Part shown: positions 61,853 through 64,000 of the stretch, in pieces | How the letters are laid out: the number at the start of each line of letters is the position of its first letter | Position numbering within the stretch: the first letter of the stretch is position 1 | Source: Arsenophonus sp052401645 | GTDB lineage: Bacteria; Pseudomonadota; Gammaproteobacteria; Enterobacterales; Enterobacteriaceae | Assembly: GCA_052401645.1 (NCBI GenBank) | Contig: CP198939.1 | Span: forward strand, 558,001 to 622,000 | Length of the DNA stretch: 64,000 nucleotides | Direction: 5' to 3' | Notes under the pieces: generated by a model | The model's input: the letters and a program-made list of their open reading frames with translations, nothing else | What the model was told of the DNA's origin: nothing | The model's database searches: none | Translations under genes and position numbers: made by a program

Positions 61853-64000
61853 AAAATGATAATTAAATCTATTAAGATAAAATTAACATAAACAATATAA
61901 ATATTAATCTTAATAATGTATAAATTATACTTAATTAATAAAAAATTTATCAACTTTATATTTATAAGTAAATTATATTTTTGTTTTTATAAATTATGTT
62001 AACTTACTATTATTGATATTTTATTATTACGTTTAATTATATATTTTCTTTTATAAGAAATTAATGTATTTAATGTATTATTTATAGAATTATCATATAA
62101 TTATTATTTATTTTATTCTTTACGGTTGTCGTTATGAAAAATAGTTTATAATTATAATTCTGTATACTTTTATTTTTAATAAAGATAATATTATGTATTA
62201 ATATACTTGATAAATTAATAATAGTATTTGATATTAATATATCTTTTAAACTAATGATATTAATCATTAGTTATAAAAATAAAAGTATACAATATTTTAT
62301 TTTAATATATATCGAATAATCGATTAATTATTTTACTTAAATAAATTACACATAATAATTGATAAGTTTAATTAGTTTTCTACATTAAATATCTTAAGTG
62401 AAAGTATTTAAAATAATCTTTACAATTATATAATATGTTTAGTATTTTTAAATAAAAAATTTTAAAAATTAAATTTACTGAAAAGAAAATCATTTAATTT
62501 TAAATAAAATAAAATGGATTAACTTATTTTTAACTATTTATTATCTTATATCTCAATTTTTATTAAAATATAAGTAAAATAATAGTTTTAAAATAAATTT
62601 TATTATATAGATTTAAGTTATAAACTATATAGTAGTTTATTAATTAATAAAATTGACTAATTCTAAATTATAAAAATTTCTTAATTCATAATTAAAATAA
62701 TATTTATGATGTTTTTGCAAAAAAGTAATTAATAATTAAAAAAAATAATATGGATATGTTTTAGTTGATAGTATTAAAGATAAAAAAAATTTTAATTTTT
62801 AAAATGAATTAATAATATATTATTTATCATAAATTGATTTATTAATTTAATTATAAATATTTAAAGTTAAGTTCAGATGAATATATATTTTATCTATGGT
62901 AAAAGCTAAATATATTCTTTTTTTATAAAAATAAATAATAAAACTTAAATGTATTTATAATAATAGTTTTTACGTAAAAGTATAATTATTATTAATTTAA
63001 TTAATAAAATTTAACTTTCATCAGTAAGTACTCTATACTAATATTCATTTATATAAAAAAGATTAAATATTTATTTATATATAAATAAATAGGTGTACAT
63101 ATAATAATCGATATAAACAACCAATAATGAAGTTAGTTATGTTTTTATTAATAATAAAAAATAAATATTTTTACGATATTTTTGTTATTATTAAGTAATG
63201 GTTAAAATAAAATGTGATAAATTATATTTTTGTTTTTTTTAGAAATGCCTATCTATTTTTTAAAAAAATAAAATATAGAATATAAGATAATCTTGAATAT
63301 TTTCAATAAAATTGATGATATCTTATTAAAATGCTTATTAATATTAATAAGAATGAATTATCATTTATTAGTTTATGTATAGAAATACATTAAAAATATA
63401 TAATAATAAAGCTTGTATTTTTTTATATAACTAAATTTACATAATGCCTACATAAGATAGAGAATATTAAAGAAAATATTCTTGTGGTTATTTTAAATAA
63501 ATTTACACATATCACTAAATATTATATAGTTATTAATTTAATAATTAGTAGTTTAGTTATTTAAACTTTATAATTAAATTATGTTAATGCAAATAAATAT
63601 TATTAGAAATATAATTAAGTATAATAATTAAATATGAATATTATTTATGTAATGAAATAAGATTGATTTTTAATATATAAAATTATAATAGTTAAAACTA
63701 TTATTAAATATTATTTTTTTAAAAAAAATTTATTTTATTTATTTTCAATAATTTGTTTATAAGAATAAACGTTCATCATAGTAAATTTTATAAAATATTA
63801 AAATTGTTTATTATATTTAGTTAGTTTTATTTTTAATAAAAATATTATTAATTTTAATAATTAAAAAAATAATTATTTTAAAAAAATAGAATATATAATT
63901 AATAAAATTATTCAAGATAATGTTAATTGTTTTTATTTCTTTAAAAATAATTTATGAAATAGTGTATTTGAACTTATGTAAATTTAAAATAGTAATTTAA
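61853..64000. other. Gene-free stretch right of gyrA
   Basis: 2.1 kb with no recognisable gene or relic to the window edge. It includes an 18-bp inverted-repeat pair enclosing a smaller hairpin (62161-62291). A 61-residue minus frame at 62082-62267 is of chance length and composition. Confidence 0.6.
62161..62291. repeat. 131-base segment bounded by 18-bp perfect inverted repeats
   Basis: TGTATACTTTTATTTTTA at 62161-62178 and its exact reverse complement at 62274-62291. Inside, AACTAATGAT and ATCATTAGTT (62249-62272) form a second hairpin. The layout resembles a tiny non-coding inverted-repeat element, but no target duplication is evident and only one copy was seen. Confidence 0.45.

Noticed and set aside
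62082..62267. 61-residue minus-strand frame right of gyrA
   Set aside because: Low-complexity I/N/K composition, chance length, and it overlaps the inverted-repeat segment.
1..64000. CRISPR array, insertion sequence, prophage or plasmid origin
   Set aside because: No regularly spaced direct repeats, transposase or integrase motifs, or iteron-like arrays were seen on either strand.

Overview
The window is from the chromosome of a gamma-proteobacterium, order Enterobacterales, in an advanced state of genome reduction, most likely an obligate intracellular insect symbiont. Every recognisable protein is closest to its enteric (E. coli-type) version as I recall it. Base composition is extremely AT-rich. 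Genes cover only a little over 40% of the window and sit as islands in long gene-poor tracts, one of them 17.4 kb. No tRNA, rRNA, insertion sequence, phage gene or CRISPR array was seen. The set kept (fatty acid synthesis, chorismate, folate, vitamin B6, purines, ubiquinone, complete complex I, DNA gyrase) fits a respiring, host-dependent symbiont, possibly a B-vitamin provider. A relative of the Arsenophonus-type symbionts is a guess.

Layout: smrB (-); aroC; fabB; pdxB; truA; a compact block accD-folC-dedD-cvpA-purF-ubiX; a 17.4 kb tract without an intact gene; the complete 13-gene nuoABCDEFGHIJKLMN operon (37.97-52.94 kb, nuoC and nuoD fused); a 5.5 kb tract; then divergent ubiG (-) and gyrA (+). 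Order and strand are exactly those of one E. coli chromosome segment read backwards (gyrA-ubiG ... nuo ... purF ... smrB), with genes removed but nothing rearranged.

The main result is that the gene-poor tracts are not featureless. Read codon by codon against remembered E. coli proteins, they contain heavily decayed relics of the genes expected there by synteny, on the expected strand where I could recall it: prmB, mepA, epmC, usg, dedA, ackA, yfbU, yfbR, alaA and lrhA. The alaA and dedA relics can be followed over most of their length, through many stops, frameshifts and AT-driven substitutions. This is a snapshot of gene loss in which sequence has been erased by mutation faster than by deletion.

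Two other signals stand out. First, cvpA is an intact 172-codon frame except that its third codon, tryptophan in E. coli, is TGA. TGA is clearly a stop elsewhere here, and three of the seven TGA stops are immediately backed by TAA, which suggests leaky TGA termination or a very recent nonsense mutation. Second, the gene-poor tracts carry about ten long perfect AT palindromes (stems of 14-18 bp, several with no loop), more than base composition seems to predict and absent from genes.

How the genes work together: AccD and FabB feed fatty acid synthesis. AroC makes chorismate, which supplies folate (FolC) and the ubiquinone ring (UbiX, UbiG). Ubiquinone is the electron acceptor of the NADH dehydrogenase encoded by nuo. 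The decayed ackA suggests that acetate overflow was abandoned while respiration was kept.
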